Shown one piece after another: positions 51,444 to 59,547 of a stretch of 64,000 nt of DNA. The translations under genes and the position numbers were made by a program. The notes beneath the pieces are model-generated. The model ran no database searches. It was not told the DNA's origin and saw nothing but the letters and a program-made list of their open reading frames with translations. The DNA is from Ottowia oryzae (GTDB lineage: Bacteria; Pseudomonadota; Gammaproteobacteria; Burkholderiales; Burkholderiaceae_C), in NCBI RefSeq assembly GCF_003008535.1, contig NZ_CP027666.1, forward strand, positions 2,593,501 to 2,657,500. The letters run 5' to 3'. The number at the start of each line of letters is the position of its first letter. The first letter of the stretch is position 1.

Positions 51444-51953
51444 ATGGCCCCTCGAACCGGTAAGCAAATCGCCGTCGCGATGACCGAGCGCGACGAGCGC
51501 GACTTTCTCCGCTTTCTGCGCAGCACGGCCGACGTGCAGCTGCTGGCGCTGGACAGCCCGTCGCCCGATTCCATTTGGCTCGATGACTTTCCGCCGCGCC
51601 GAAGCGGCGATGCACTGTCGCGCCGCTTCGCCCTCTGGAACAAGGCCTTTGCCTGGCAGCCCGAGGTGCAGCGCCGCTCGCACGACACCGGCGTGAGCAA
51701 CACGCTGCACGCGCCCGTCATCGAATACCTGCGCCACCCCTTCTCCACCCCCGCGCAAGACGTGGGGCGCCTGTACTGGTCGCGCGGCCTGCCGGCCGAC
51801 GCAGGCAACGGCGGAGACCCCGAATTTGCCCGCTGGTGGCAGCAGGTGGAAGACTGGGTCAAGCAGCACGCCCACCACCGCACGGGCGAAGGCGCCGCCA
51901 TGCACTACCTGCCTTGGGCATGGTGGCGTTACGGCAAATGGGTGCGCGGCTGA
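51444..51953 (+). CDS. Hypothetical protein, candidate immunity partner
   Basis: A 169-residue soluble protein without signal peptide or membrane segment and not recognised. It is rich in Trp and Arg (ALWNKAFAWQPEVQRRSHDT; FARWWQQVEDWVKQHAHHR). Its C-terminus MHYLPWAWWRYGKWVRG is strongly aromatic. It lies 86 bases downstream of the glycine-zipper protein on the same strand. Cytoplasmic location suits an immunity protein for a nuclease toxin, but it could equally be an unrelated protein. ATG at 51444 fits the start of the protein-like composition. Confidence 0.6.
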   Translation: MAPRTGKQIAVAMTERDERDFLRFLRSTADVQLLALDSPSPDSIWLDDFPPRRSGDALSRRFALWNKAFAWQPEVQRRSHDTGVSNTLHAPVIEYLRHPFSTPAQDVGRLYWSRGLPADAGNGGDPEFARWWQQVEDWVKQHAHHRTGEGAAMHYLPWAWWRYGKWVRG

Positions 51954-51992
51954 CCAGCGCCGGCCCATCGGTTTATCAAGACATTTCGGGGT

Positions 51993-52030
51993 CCAGCGCA
52001 GGCTCAGCGGGCGCTGGCAGCTATTCAATC
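51993..52030 (+). repeat. Dispersed palindromic repeat, copy 11
   Basis: Reads CCAGCGCAGGCTCAGCGGGC, then GCTGGCAGCTATTCAA. It lies just after the candidate immunity gene. Confidence 0.8.
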
Positions 52031-52464
52031 TGTAGCGATTTGACGCCCTCGGCTGCGTTTACAGAGGCGAGCGCGCTGCGCCCGGCTGACCAGGCCGGCG
52101 TTCTTCTCGTCGCGTTTTGCTGCCTTGACCTGCCCGCACCACGTTGTGGACGCCGCAAGCGCTGACGCCCTGATGCGCCCCACCCTGACCGAGTGACGCG
52201 CGCACCCAAACCAGTGCGGCGCGAACATCAAGCGGGCGGCAATGACAAGAGGGAGGAGCGTACCGCCAGCCGTCTGGTAGTGCGGTGTGCGGGGTACGAG
52301 GTGCGGTGTCAGAGGTGTCGGGCGGACTGGGTGATGGTGTGGCGCCGCCCTTCGCGCCGGGCCAAGGCCCCCAGTATGTTTTCAACCCCCTGGCGGCCAC
52401 GCCGGGGTCTGACGGCTCGCCCGGTACGCTCCAAAACCAGAATGTGTTTTCTAGTGGTCAAATC

Positions 52465-52512
52465 GGCCTCTGGCGCTGGAGCAGCCTGCGCCAGAAGCTA
52501 TGACTTTTATAG
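52465..52512 (+). repeat. Dispersed palindromic repeat, copy 12
   Basis: GGCCTCTGGCGCTGGAGCAG, then CCTGCGCCAGAAGCTATGAC; the arms TCTGGCGC and GCGCCAGA pair perfectly. The downstream TTTTATAG could support termination on the plus strand. Confidence 0.8.
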
Positions 52513-52650
52513 TCTTTCCCCTGCCTCAAGGGCCTTCGCGTCCGGCGCAGTGAGCAACGATGCCCACCGCGTATCGCTGCTGCCCGGTGCCGCAAGCGCG
52601 CCTCAAACCAAGGGCACGCCGGCAGCGCTTCACCGGCAGGCCGCGCTGCG

Positions 52651-53103
52651 TCAAATCTCCACGCGCCAATTCGTCTCTTGAATCTGCACATTCAGCTGAC
52701 GGATTTTCTTGCTCAGGTCTTCCATCTGCTTTTGTGTGGCCGCCACGTCGATCTGCGGCACCCATTTGATTTCACGCGCGCTGTAACGGTCAGGCTCTTT
52801 GTGCGTGGCGTCTACCGCGCTTTTCAAAATGGCATGCTGCTGCATCAACACATCGCGCGCCGCCAGCACCTCGGCCAACGGCCGCCCATCGGGCAACTTG
52901 GCCGCCACATTCGCCGCGTCGATTTTCAGGACCAGCGCTTGCTGCTCGGCAATCACGGCAAAGCATTCGGCAATCAGCTTGGCGATGTCCTCGCGCGGCG
53001 AATCGCCCTCCTGCGCCAGCGCGTTCTGCGCAATGCGCTCGCGCAGCGAGAGGATTTTCTTTTTCTGATCGGCGCGGATCAGCAGGGCTTCGGCGAGTTT
53101 CAT
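52651..53103 (-). CDS. DIP1984 family protein
   Basis: A 150-residue cytoplasmic protein that is almost all helical and probably coiled coil. The N-terminus MKLAEALLIRADQKKKILSL and GDSPREDIAKLI match the DIP1984 family (related to septicolysin), function unknown. Its first 13 codons are repeated at 53911-53949, upstream on the same strand, so a 39-bp direct repeat flanks the toxin-antitoxin module. The ATG at 53103 is 3 bases after the PIN toxin stop, so it may be cotranscribed with the module. Confidence 0.9.
   Translation of the reverse strand: MKLAEALLIRADQKKKILSLRERIAQNALAQEGDSPREDIAKLIAECFAVIAEQQALVLKIDAANVAAKLPDGRPLAEVLAARDVLMQQHAILKSAVDATHKEPDRYSAREIKWVPQIDVAATQKQMEDLSKKIRQLNVQIQETNWRVEI
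53065..53103. repeat. 39-bp direct repeat, copy A (5' end of the DIP1984 gene)
   Basis: Matches 53911-53949 at 36 of 39 positions, same orientation. It contains the start of the DIP1984 gene, MKLAEALLIRADQ. Copies A and B enclose the AbrB/PIN module. Confidence 0.9.
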
Positions 53104-53106
53104 AGA

Positions 53107-53562
53107 TCAATTGTCGCCTGCCACCAGTCGCTCCAGCAACGCGGCCGGCGTGCAGATGTCGAATGGCAACGCAGCGGTGCCCGCCATTTGAAGAAGATCG
53201 TCATCGCCCGTCACAAGCACGTCCGCACTTGCGGCACGCGCGAGCAGCAGGAACATCTGGTCTTTCGGGTCGCGGCACAGGGGCAAATCCGTCCATGCGT
53301 CGGGCACGGCCACCGTCTCGGCATAGGGCAGATAGTCCGCCAGCAACTCATCGCGCTCAGCCGCGCTCAGGCGAAATTTGGGATAGGCCAGCACGCGCAG
53401 CAGTTCCTGCGCCGTGGCCTTGCTCACCAGCGGCACCATCTGCCCGGTCTGCCAGTGATCGCGCAACGGACTCAGTCGGCCAGCGCCGAAAAGCAGCGCC
53501 GAAAGCACCACGTTGGTGTCCAGCACCACCCGCCAGCGGCCGCACGAAAGTGCCTCAGGCAC
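53107..53562 (-). CDS. PIN-domain toxin of a type II toxin-antitoxin system
   Basis: Putative ribonuclease toxin, 151 residues from the GTG at 53562, which overlaps the antitoxin stop and has a nearby AAGG. The PIN core is clear: VVLDTNVVLSALLFGAG (first acidic residue), TAQELLRVLAYPKFRLS with the conserved glutamate, and CRDPKDQMFLLLARAASADV then LVTGDDDLL (C-terminal acidic pair). This is the COG1569-type predicted PIN toxin. It partners with the AbrB-type antitoxin gene just upstream. A longer frame with an upstream ATG exists but would overlap the antitoxin more; GTG fits better. Confidence 0.9.
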   Translation of the reverse strand: MPEALSCGRWRVVLDTNVVLSALLFGAGRLSPLRDHWQTGQMVPLVSKATAQELLRVLAYPKFRLSAAERDELLADYLPYAETVAVPDAWTDLPLCRDPKDQMFLLLARAASADVLVTGDDDLLQMAGTAALPFDICTPAALLERLVAGDN

Positions 53563-53779
53563 CTTGGCGCGCCCACGCCACGGCGTCGCGCACATCGTCT
53601 TCGCCAATGCCCAGCGCCGCCAGCTTGGCGCGCACCGCGTCGGCCTTCTGCAGGCGCACCGGTGTCAGCATCAAGCGTCCGTCCACCGCTTCCACTTCGA
53701 AGTATTCCGAAGGCGGCAGTTGGGCGACCACGGCTTTAGGTAGGGTGATCTGGTTCTTGGAGGTCATCTTGGCGAGCAT
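53555..53779 (-). CDS. AbrB/MazE-type antitoxin
   Basis: DNA-binding antitoxin of 74 residues. The swapped-hairpin AbrB fold is recognisable in SKNQITLPKAVVAQLPPSEY followed by FEVEAVDGRLMLTPVRLQKA; the C-terminal helix (VRAKLAALGIGEDDVRDAVA) would bind the toxin. It overlaps the PIN toxin gene by 8 bases, the normal antitoxin-first order. The pair probably represses its own promoter, which would lie in 53780-53910. Confidence 0.9.
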   Translation of the reverse strand: MLAKMTSKNQITLPKAVVAQLPPSEYFEVEAVDGRLMLTPVRLQKADAVRAKLAALGIGEDDVRDAVAWARQGA

Positions 53780-53949
53780 CGGTATTCCTTGAAGAAAGGA
53801 ACCCTTACTTTAGCAGGGTTGTGGCCTTGATGTGGGTAAAGCGCTTGGGGCTCGCACCGCCCTGTGGGAACAGTGATCTCGGAAATTTTGATCCGACCCA
53901 AATTTCCCCACTGATCAGCGCGGATGAGGAGGGCTTCGGCGAGTTTCAT
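53764..53949 (-). pseudogene. Truncated duplicate of the DIP1984 gene start
   Basis: The frame opens MKLAEALLIRADQ, identical in protein to the start of the DIP1984 gene, then diverges at once (WGNLGRIKISEITVPTGRCE) and ends after 61 codons. Only the first 39 bases match the full gene. Its ATG overlaps the ParA-like stop codon (TAATG), so it could still be translated. The following sequence GGGTCGGATCAAAATTTCCG looks like a mobile-element boundary but was not identified. I regard it as the scar of an insertion or duplication. Confidence 0.75.
53911..53949. repeat. 39-bp direct repeat, copy B
   Basis: Second copy of the DIP1984 5' end (36 of 39 identical to 53065-53103), sitting between the ParA-like gene and the toxin-antitoxin module. 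Confidence 0.9.
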
Positions 53950-55022
53950 TAGTTAATGAATTTAATTAAGCTATCGACGGCATCCGAACAATCTTTAACT
54001 TTATCAGCATTTACTTTTACGTTCACACCATGAACAGGATAGTATTGCTGATGCATTTTCGATAAAGGCTTTCCTAGGTGAGCGGATACCACGCCGGCAG
54101 TATTAAAATCACGCAAGGGAACGGAGTAATTAGTGCGAAAAGATTTTACGTCCTTAGCCTTTGATGTTCGCGGGGTAAAGTAACTAGGATGGGTTTGGTA
54201 GGCCGCGAACAAAGTGTCTGCAGTTGCATCCGACAATGCCTCAAATGCCGTGGCTGCGCCTTCGTACTGTGTCAATCTATTACCGACTATCACATGAATT
54301 TCCGGAACGCGTAGCTTATACTTTTGCGCTTGCGCAGCATATGTCCACGATCCGTATATCGGATGTGGTGGTATTTGGCCATGAAGCAAAATGAACATTG
54401 CATTTGCGGCAACCCGAGACGAGTCGTCGGCATTCACGGGCGTAATAAGTCGTTCAGCAGCCGAGACCGCTAATTCAGTATATATCGAAAAACTCGGGTT
54501 AGTATCTATGAAAACCATCCAATCCTTTTCACTAGAACTCGCACCAATGTTTTCAATAAATTTCAAAAATATCTCATGAACCCATTTCCAAGGCTGCGAA
54601 CTCGGTGTCAAAGCGGGCGCCGCAGCAGCGGCTGATATTGCCGGAGCCATTGGCTCCAAATTTCCATCCCCAGAGAGAAGAAATAAATTATCCGGCATCT
54701 CAGAATTATGGTCATGAACTTTAACCATGAAATTAGATGGCTTTGGCAATTGGGCGCCCGCGCCACCAGCAATCACCACACTCAAATATCCGACGACTGT
54801 CTTAGGCGTGGCCGCAGTACACAGATCGAGCACAGCTTGCTCACCCTTAGTACCGCCTCCGAGGAGCATCATGCTGGAATTGGCCTGCGGACATAGGTCA
54901 ATCACCGCGACATTAATATTCTTATTCTTCTCCGCGAAACGGGAGGCAAGGTGAAAAGTAATAGTGCTTTTCCCTACACCTCCTTTGTTATTCCACAGAG
55001 CGTAGCTTCTAATGACACCCAT
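53949..55022 (-). CDS. ParA/Soj-like ATPase, AT-rich and probably acquired
   Basis: A 357-residue member of the ParA/MinD P-loop family. The deviant Walker A is SYALWNNKGGVGKSTITFHL (residues about 6-25), Walker A' is VAVIDLCPQANSSMMLLGGG, and Walker B is MVFIDTNPSFSIYTELAVSA. The central 150 residues and the C-terminus (RTNYSVPLRDFNTAGVVSAH) differ from chromosomal ParA, and no ParB or centromere-like repeats are nearby. The DNA is much AT-richer than the flanks (one 60-base line, 54241-54300, has 27 G+C), with rare codons, indicating transfer. It starts 20 bases after the guaB stop and probably rides on its transcript. Confidence 0.88.
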   Translation of the reverse strand: MGVIRSYALWNNKGGVGKSTITFHLASRFAEKNKNINVAVIDLCPQANSSMMLLGGGTKGEQAVLDLCTAATPKTVVGYLSVVIAGGAGAQLPKPSNFMVKVHDHNSEMPDNLFLLSGDGNLEPMAPAISAAAAAPALTPSSQPWKWVHEIFLKFIENIGASSSEKDWMVFIDTNPSFSIYTELAVSAAERLITPVNADDSSRVAANAMFILLHGQIPPHPIYGSWTYAAQAQKYKLRVPEIHVIVGNRLTQYEGAATAFEALSDATADTLFAAYQTHPSYFTPRTSKAKDVKSFRTNYSVPLRDFNTAGVVSAHLGKPLSKMHQQYYPVHGVNVKVNADKVKDCSDAVDSLIKFIN

Positions 55023-55042
55023 AAACGCCTTTCATAAAAATT

Positions 55043-56512
55043 TTAATCCGCCCGATAATTCGGTGCCTCTTTCGTGATCTGCACATCATGCACGTGCGAT
55101 TCACGAATCCCCGCTGCCGTAATCTGCACAAACTCCGCCGTTGATCGCATATCCTCAATCGTCGCGCAGCCGCAATACCCCATCGAAGCGCGCAACCCAC
55201 CGGCCTGCTGAAACAAAATGCTGACCACGCTGCCCTTGTACGGGACGCGGCCTTCAATGCCTTCGGGCACCAGTTTGTCGGCGTTGGGGTTGCCGGTGGT
55301 GCTTTCCTGGAAGTAGCGGTCGGCGCTGCCCTGCTGCATGGCGCCAATGCTGCCCATGCCGCGGTAGCTTTTGTAGCTGCGGCCCTGGTACAGCACGATT
55401 TCGCCGGGCGCTTCTTCGGTGCCGGCGAACATGCCGCCCATCATGACGGTGCTGGCACCCGCGGCGATGGCCTTGGCGATGTCGCCGCTGTAGCGCACGC
55501 CGCCGTCGGCGATCAGGGGCACGCCGCTGCCTTGCAGCGCGGTGGCCACGTTGTCGATGGCGGTGATCTGCGGCACGCCCACGCCCGCCACGATGCGGGT
55601 GGTGCAGATGCTGCCGGGGCCGATGCCCACTTTGACGCCGTCGGCGCCCGCGTCGGCCAACGCACGCGCGGCGGCGCCGGTGGCGATGTTGCCGCCGATC
55701 ACCTGCACCTGCGGGTAGTTTTGCTTGACCCAGCGCACGCGCTCGATCACGCCCTGGCTGTGGCCGTGGGCGGTGTCGACCACGATGGCGTCTACACCTG
55801 CCTTGACCAGCGCCTCTACGCGCTCTTCAGTGCCCGCGCCCACACCCACGGCGGCGCCCACGCGCAGGCGGCCGGAATCGTCGCGCGCAGCGTTGGGGAA
55901 GGTGGTCTGCTTGGTGATGTCCTTGACGGTGATCAAGCCCTTCAGGCGGTCGTGGTCGTCCAGGATCAGCAGGCGCTCGAGCTTGTGCTTGTTCAGCAGG
56001 CGCTTGGCTTCGATCAGGCCGGTGCCTTCGGGCACGGTGATCAGGCGATCGCGCGGGGTCATGATCTCGCGCACGGGCAGGTCGTAGCGGCTTTCAAAGC
56101 GCATGTCGCGCCCGGTGACGATGCCGACGACACGGCCTTGGTCAATCACCGGAAAGCCGCTGATGTCCAGCTCGTCCGACAGCTGTTTCACCTGCAGCAC
56201 GGTGTGCTCGGGGGTGATGACCACCGGGTCGCGCAGCACGCCGCTTTCATAGCGCTTGACCTTGGCCACCTGCGCGGCCTGCTCTTGCGCGGTGAGGTTC
56301 TTGTGCACGATACCGATGCCACCCTCTTGCGCCATGGCGATGGCCAGGCGCGCCTCGGTCACGGTATCCATGGCGGCCGAGACGAGGGGCAGATTCAGCC
56401 GAATCTGGCGGGTGAACTGGGTGGAGAGGTCAACGTCCTTGGGCAGGACCTGGGAGAACGCGGGGACGAGCAGTACGTCGTCAAACGTCAGCGCATTGCC
56501 GAGTAGGCGCAT
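55043..56512 (-). CDS. guaB: IMP dehydrogenase
   Basis: Oxidises IMP to XMP, the committed step to GMP. It has 489 residues, typical. The N-terminus MRLLGNALTFDDVLLVPAFS is conserved. Two CBS domains occupy about residues 95-210 (VKQLSDELDISGFPVIDQGR and ITVPEGTGLIEAKRLLNKHK). The catalytic cysteine lies in GIGPGSICTTRIVAGVG, and the active-site flap in APGEIVLYQGRSYKSYRGMG. guaA usually follows guaB in this group; here the ParA-like gene does, so foreign DNA has probably entered between them. Confidence 0.97.
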   Translation of the reverse strand: MRLLGNALTFDDVLLVPAFSQVLPKDVDLSTQFTRQIRLNLPLVSAAMDTVTEARLAIAMAQEGGIGIVHKNLTAQEQAAQVAKVKRYESGVLRDPVVITPEHTVLQVKQLSDELDISGFPVIDQGRVVGIVTGRDMRFESRYDLPVREIMTPRDRLITVPEGTGLIEAKRLLNKHKLERLLILDDHDRLKGLITVKDITKQTTFPNAARDDSGRLRVGAAVGVGAGTEERVEALVKAGVDAIVVDTAHGHSQGVIERVRWVKQNYPQVQVIGGNIATGAAARALADAGADGVKVGIGPGSICTTRIVAGVGVPQITAIDNVATALQGSGVPLIADGGVRYSGDIAKAIAAGASTVMMGGMFAGTEEAPGEIVLYQGRSYKSYRGMGSIGAMQQGSADRYFQESTTGNPNADKLVPEGIEGRVPYKGSVVSILFQQAGGLRASMGYCGCATIEDMRSTAEFVQITAAGIRESHVHDVQITKEAPNYRAD

Positions 56513-56779
56513 GGGAAAGCTCCAAAAGCCAGATTGTAAACAGCCGGAATAGCCCGTCGGGGCTGCGTAGGGGCATATGCCCTACGCGGTCCGTAGCGCG
56601 GGCGCCTGGGTCCGCTATAGGACGCCAGAGGGTCACACAGGCCGGATACCCTGGGCGCCGGCCCAACCATGGCTGCGGCGTGGAAAAGACACGTTTGCGC
56701 GGCCCTGGCGCGCTGGCGTGCAAATAAAGCTGTGCGCGGGCCGCCAATCGGCCCTTTGGCCTCATTACACTTCTGACCC

Positions 56780-57298
56780 ATGAAATCCGCTCGTGCCCTG
56801 TTTTTCGCGCTTGCCATGGCAACCAGCCTGACGGCAGCCGCCCAGTACCAATGGATCGACAAGAACGGTAGCCGCGTCTACAGCGACGTAGCGCCGCCCG
56901 CCGACATCCCCGCCAAGAACATCCTCAAGCAGCCGCGTGGCTCCAGCCTCAGCGCGCCAGTGACCGAGGCGCCCGCCCAGGCAGCGCCCGCCACTGCGGC
57001 CGCCAGCGCCGCCACGCCCGCCAGCGGCCCGGCCACCGCCGGGGTGGACAAGGCGCTGGAAGAGAAGAAAAAGCAGGCCGAGGCCGCTGAAGCCGCCAAG
57101 AAAAAAGCTGAAGAGCAAAAGCTGGCCCAGGCCCGCGCTGAAAACTGCAAGCGCGCACGCGAAGGCAAGGCCACCCTGGATTCGGGCGTGCGCATGGCGC
57201 GCACCAACGAGAAGGGCGAGCGCGAAGTGCTGGACGATACCCAACGCGCCGCCGAGCTGAAGCGCATCAACGGCATCATCCAGTCCGACTGCAAGTAA
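56780..57298 (+). CDS. DUF4124 domain-containing exported protein
   Basis: Envelope protein of 172 residues. Signal peptide MKSARALFFALAMATSLTAA (cleavage near AAAQ), then the DUF4124 motif QYQWIDKNGSRVYSDVAPPA at residues 22-41, then an Ala/Pro-rich spacer and a Lys/Glu-rich coiled coil (DKALEEKKKQAEAAEAAKKK). Two cysteines in the C-terminal part (ENCKRAREG and SDCK) may pair. Function unknown; the family is common in beta- and gammaproteobacteria. It faces away from guaB across a 267-base gap and is followed by a repeat and a terminator. Confidence 0.92.
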   Translation: MKSARALFFALAMATSLTAAAQYQWIDKNGSRVYSDVAPPADIPAKNILKQPRGSSLSAPVTEAPAQAAPATAAASAATPASGPATAGVDKALEEKKKQAEAAEAAKKKAEEQKLAQARAENCKRAREGKATLDSGVRMARTNEKGEREVLDDTQRAAELKRINGIIQSDCK

Positions 57299-57318
57299 GC
57301 TTTCAATAAAAACCGGTT

Positions 57319-57350
57319 CCAGCGCCCGCTGGACCAGCGCTGGCAGCTAC
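57319..57350 (+). repeat. Dispersed palindromic repeat, copy 13
   Basis: CCAGCGCCCGCTGGACCAGC, then GCTGGCAGCTACGTTAAA, the clearest form of the two-arm structure. It lies between the DUF4124 stop and its terminator. Confidence 0.85.
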
Positions 57351-57385
57351 GTTAAACATAGCAATCACCTGCCAGTCACCCACTA

Positions 57386-57413
57386 GAAAACGCGCCGCAA
57401 GGGCGCGTTTTTT
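57386..57413. terminator. Bidirectional rho-independent terminator
   Basis: GAAAACGCGCC / GGCGCGTTTT stem with a short loop and T6 on the plus strand; A-rich on the other side gives a T-run on the minus strand as well. It separates the convergent DUF4124 and monooxygenase genes. Confidence 0.88.
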
Positions 57414-57479
57414 ATGCCCGGGGGCCTGTGCACGCCAGCACGCGATGCCGCTGGCGCGCCGGCCGGCCCTTTGAGCGTG

Positions 57480-59333
57480 TCAGCGCTGGTGGTGCACCTG
57501 CTGCAGCCCGTAGACCTGCATGGGCACCTGCTCCTGCCGCGCTTTCAGTTGCAGCGCCAGGTACAGCGAGTAGTGGCGCGACTGGTGCAGGTTGCCGCCG
57601 TGAAACCACAGATTCTCTTGCTGCGTGGGCTTCCACATGTTGCGCTGCTCGCCTTCCCATGGGCCGGGGTCCTTGGTGGTGTCAGAGCCCAGGCCCCACA
57701 CCTTGCCCACTTTGTCGGCCACGTCCTGGCTGATGAGATCGGCCACCCAGCCGTTCATCGACCCGTAGCCGGTGGCGTACACCACCAGATCGGCGGGCAG
57801 CTCGGTGCCGTCGGTCAGCACCACGCTGTCGGCGGTCAGGTGGCTGATGCCCTTGTTCTTGCCCGCTTGCAGCTTGATGCTGCCGTCGATCACCAAGTCG
57901 CACGCGCCCACGTCGATGTAGTAGCCCGATGCGCGGCGCAGGTACTTCATGAACAGGCCGGAGTCGTCGTCGCCAAAATCCAGCATGAAGCCCGCGTCTT
58001 CCAGCTTTTGGTAGAACTCGGCGTCGCGCTCGCGGATGCGGTCGTACAGCGGCACCTGGAAGTCCGCCATGATGCGGTAGGGTAGCGAGGCGAAGATCAA
58101 ATCGGCCTTCTTGGTGGTCACGCCGCTGGCCACGGCCCGCTCGGAATACAGATCACCCAGGCCGATGTCCATCAGCGAATCCGATCGCACGATGTGCGTG
58201 GACGAGCGCTGCACCATGGTCACGTCGGCGCCGTGCTCCCACAAGGCGGCGCAGATGTCGTGGGCCGAGTTGTTGGCGCCGATCACCACCACCTTCTTGC
58301 CGGCGTAGGCGTCCGGCCCGCTGTGCTGGGACGAGTGCTGCTGCTCGCCCTTGAAGATGTCCTGCCCCTTGATCTGCGGCACGTTCGCCTTGCCCGACAT
58401 GCCGGTGGCAAACACCAGGTGCTTGGGGCGGATGACCTGCCGCTGGCCGTCGCGCTCTACCGTCACTTCCCATTCCTGCTTGGCCGCGTCGTAGCGCGCG
58501 TTCACGCAGTTGGTGGACGGCCAGTAGTTCACCTCCATCACCTTGGTGTACATCTCCAGCCAGTCGCCGATCTTGTCCTTGGGCGCGAAAACAGGCCAGT
58601 TGGGCGGAAAAGGCAGGTAAGGCAGGTGGTCGTACCACACCGGGTCGTGCAGGCACAGCGATTTGTAGCGGCTGCGCCATTGGTCGCCAGGGCGGGCGTA
58701 GCGGTCAATCACGATGTGCGACACGCCCAGCTGCCGCAGCCGCGCGCCCAGCGCGATACCGCCCTGCCCGCCGCCGATCACCAGCACGAAGGGCTGCTCT
58801 TCGGTGCCCAGGCGGGTGGCCTCGTCCTGCCGGCGCTCCAGCCAGGTCTTGCGGCCGCGCTGGATGCCGTGCTCGGCTCCCATCGGGCGGCGCGCGTTCA
58901 TCGGCTCTTCATGGCCCTTGAGTTCCTGGGCCGCCGTCAGCAGCGTCCAGATGCGCCCATCTTTGATGCGCACGTGGCCGTCGCCGCGCGCGTGCGCCGT
59001 GTCGATGGTGATCCAGGCCGATGTCACGCCGTCGGCGGCGTCCACCTGCTCGTTGGGGTCGATGCCGAACACCGCCGATTCGATGGCGGCGAACTGGGCG
59101 TTCAGCATGTCCTCTACCGCGGCAGGGCCTTCCAGGGTTTTGATGTTCCAGGTGAACAGCACCAGGTCGCGCCAATACGACTCGGTGGCGAACAGCGCCG
59201 CCGCGGCTTGGGCATCGCGCGCTGCCAGCGCCTGGTTGAGCTGGTCGAGGAGTGCCTGCACGCCGGCGCGGGCCGGGTCAGGCTCGCCCGTGGATGCAGC
59301 GGAAGGCGCCGGGGTGGCAAGGGCTTCGGTCAT
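57480..59333 (-). CDS. Flavin-containing monooxygenase with N-terminal NTF2-like (SnoaL) domain
   Basis: NAD(P)H-dependent flavoprotein monooxygenase, 617 residues from the ATG at 59333, which has GGAG 8 bases upstream. Residues about 25-150 form an NTF2/SnoaL-like domain (DQLNQALAARDAQAAAALFA and ESYWRDLVLFTWNIKT). The FAD motif VLVIGGGQGGIALGARLRQL follows near residue 186, and the NAD(P)H motif VVVIGANNSAHDICAALWEH near residue 375; YATGYGSMNGWVADL lies near the C-terminus. This fused layout is common in putative monooxygenases (YUC/Baeyer-Villiger-like). It diverges from an enhancer-binding regulator and has a sigma-54 promoter, so it is probably induced by a particular ketone or aromatic compound. 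Confidence 0.93.
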   Translation of the reverse strand: MTEALATPAPSAASTGEPDPARAGVQALLDQLNQALAARDAQAAAALFATESYWRDLVLFTWNIKTLEGPAAVEDMLNAQFAAIESAVFGIDPNEQVDAADGVTSAWITIDTAHARGDGHVRIKDGRIWTLLTAAQELKGHEEPMNARRPMGAEHGIQRGRKTWLERRQDEATRLGTEEQPFVLVIGGGQGGIALGARLRQLGVSHIVIDRYARPGDQWRSRYKSLCLHDPVWYDHLPYLPFPPNWPVFAPKDKIGDWLEMYTKVMEVNYWPSTNCVNARYDAAKQEWEVTVERDGQRQVIRPKHLVFATGMSGKANVPQIKGQDIFKGEQQHSSQHSGPDAYAGKKVVVIGANNSAHDICAALWEHGADVTMVQRSSTHIVRSDSLMDIGLGDLYSERAVASGVTTKKADLIFASLPYRIMADFQVPLYDRIRERDAEFYQKLEDAGFMLDFGDDDSGLFMKYLRRASGYYIDVGACDLVIDGSIKLQAGKNKGISHLTADSVVLTDGTELPADLVVYATGYGSMNGWVADLISQDVADKVGKVWGLGSDTTKDPGPWEGEQRNMWKPTQQENLWFHGGNLHQSRHYSLYLALQLKARQEQVPMQVYGLQQVHHQR

Positions 59334-59394
59334 GTCGTCTCCTTTTTTGGGTTGGAACCCGCCGCGCCTTGGGCGAACGGGCTGCCGGCCTTTT

Positions 59395-59410
59395 TGCAAG
59401 GCCTGTGCCA
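59395..59410 (-). promoter_or_regulatory. Sigma-54 (-24/-12) promoter of the monooxygenase gene
   Basis: On the minus strand TGGCAC-N5-TTGCA is an exact consensus match (plus strand GCAA at 59396-59399 and GTGCCA at 59405-59410). It is about 62 bases upstream of the monooxygenase ATG. Confidence 0.85.
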
Positions 59411-59531
59411 CACCGGCGACAGGCGCCAAGCCCTAATCAAATCAACGACTTAGCACGCCGACGCGAGGGAAATCCCTGTTGGGCACACCCCACGCACGGC
59501 CGTTGCGCCGCGCGACGGGTGGCGCGCGCGA

Positions 59532-59547
59532 TGCAACAGGTGTTGCA
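59532..59547. promoter_or_regulatory. Palindromic enhancer-binding site candidate
   Basis: TGCAACA-GG-TGTTGCA is a perfect inverted repeat, about 120 bases upstream of the sigma-54 promoter and between the regulator and monooxygenase genes. Its place and symmetry suit an upstream activating sequence for the AcoR-like protein. Confidence 0.7.

Larger units (their letters stand above)
51954..52650. other. Long intergenic stretch with two dispersed repeats
   Basis: Nearly 700 bases without a supported gene, bounded by the candidate immunity gene and the DIP1984 gene. It contains two copies of the dispersed palindromic repeat and several short open frames with no protein-like features. It may be eroded coding DNA; nothing in it is recognisable. 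Confidence 0.5.
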
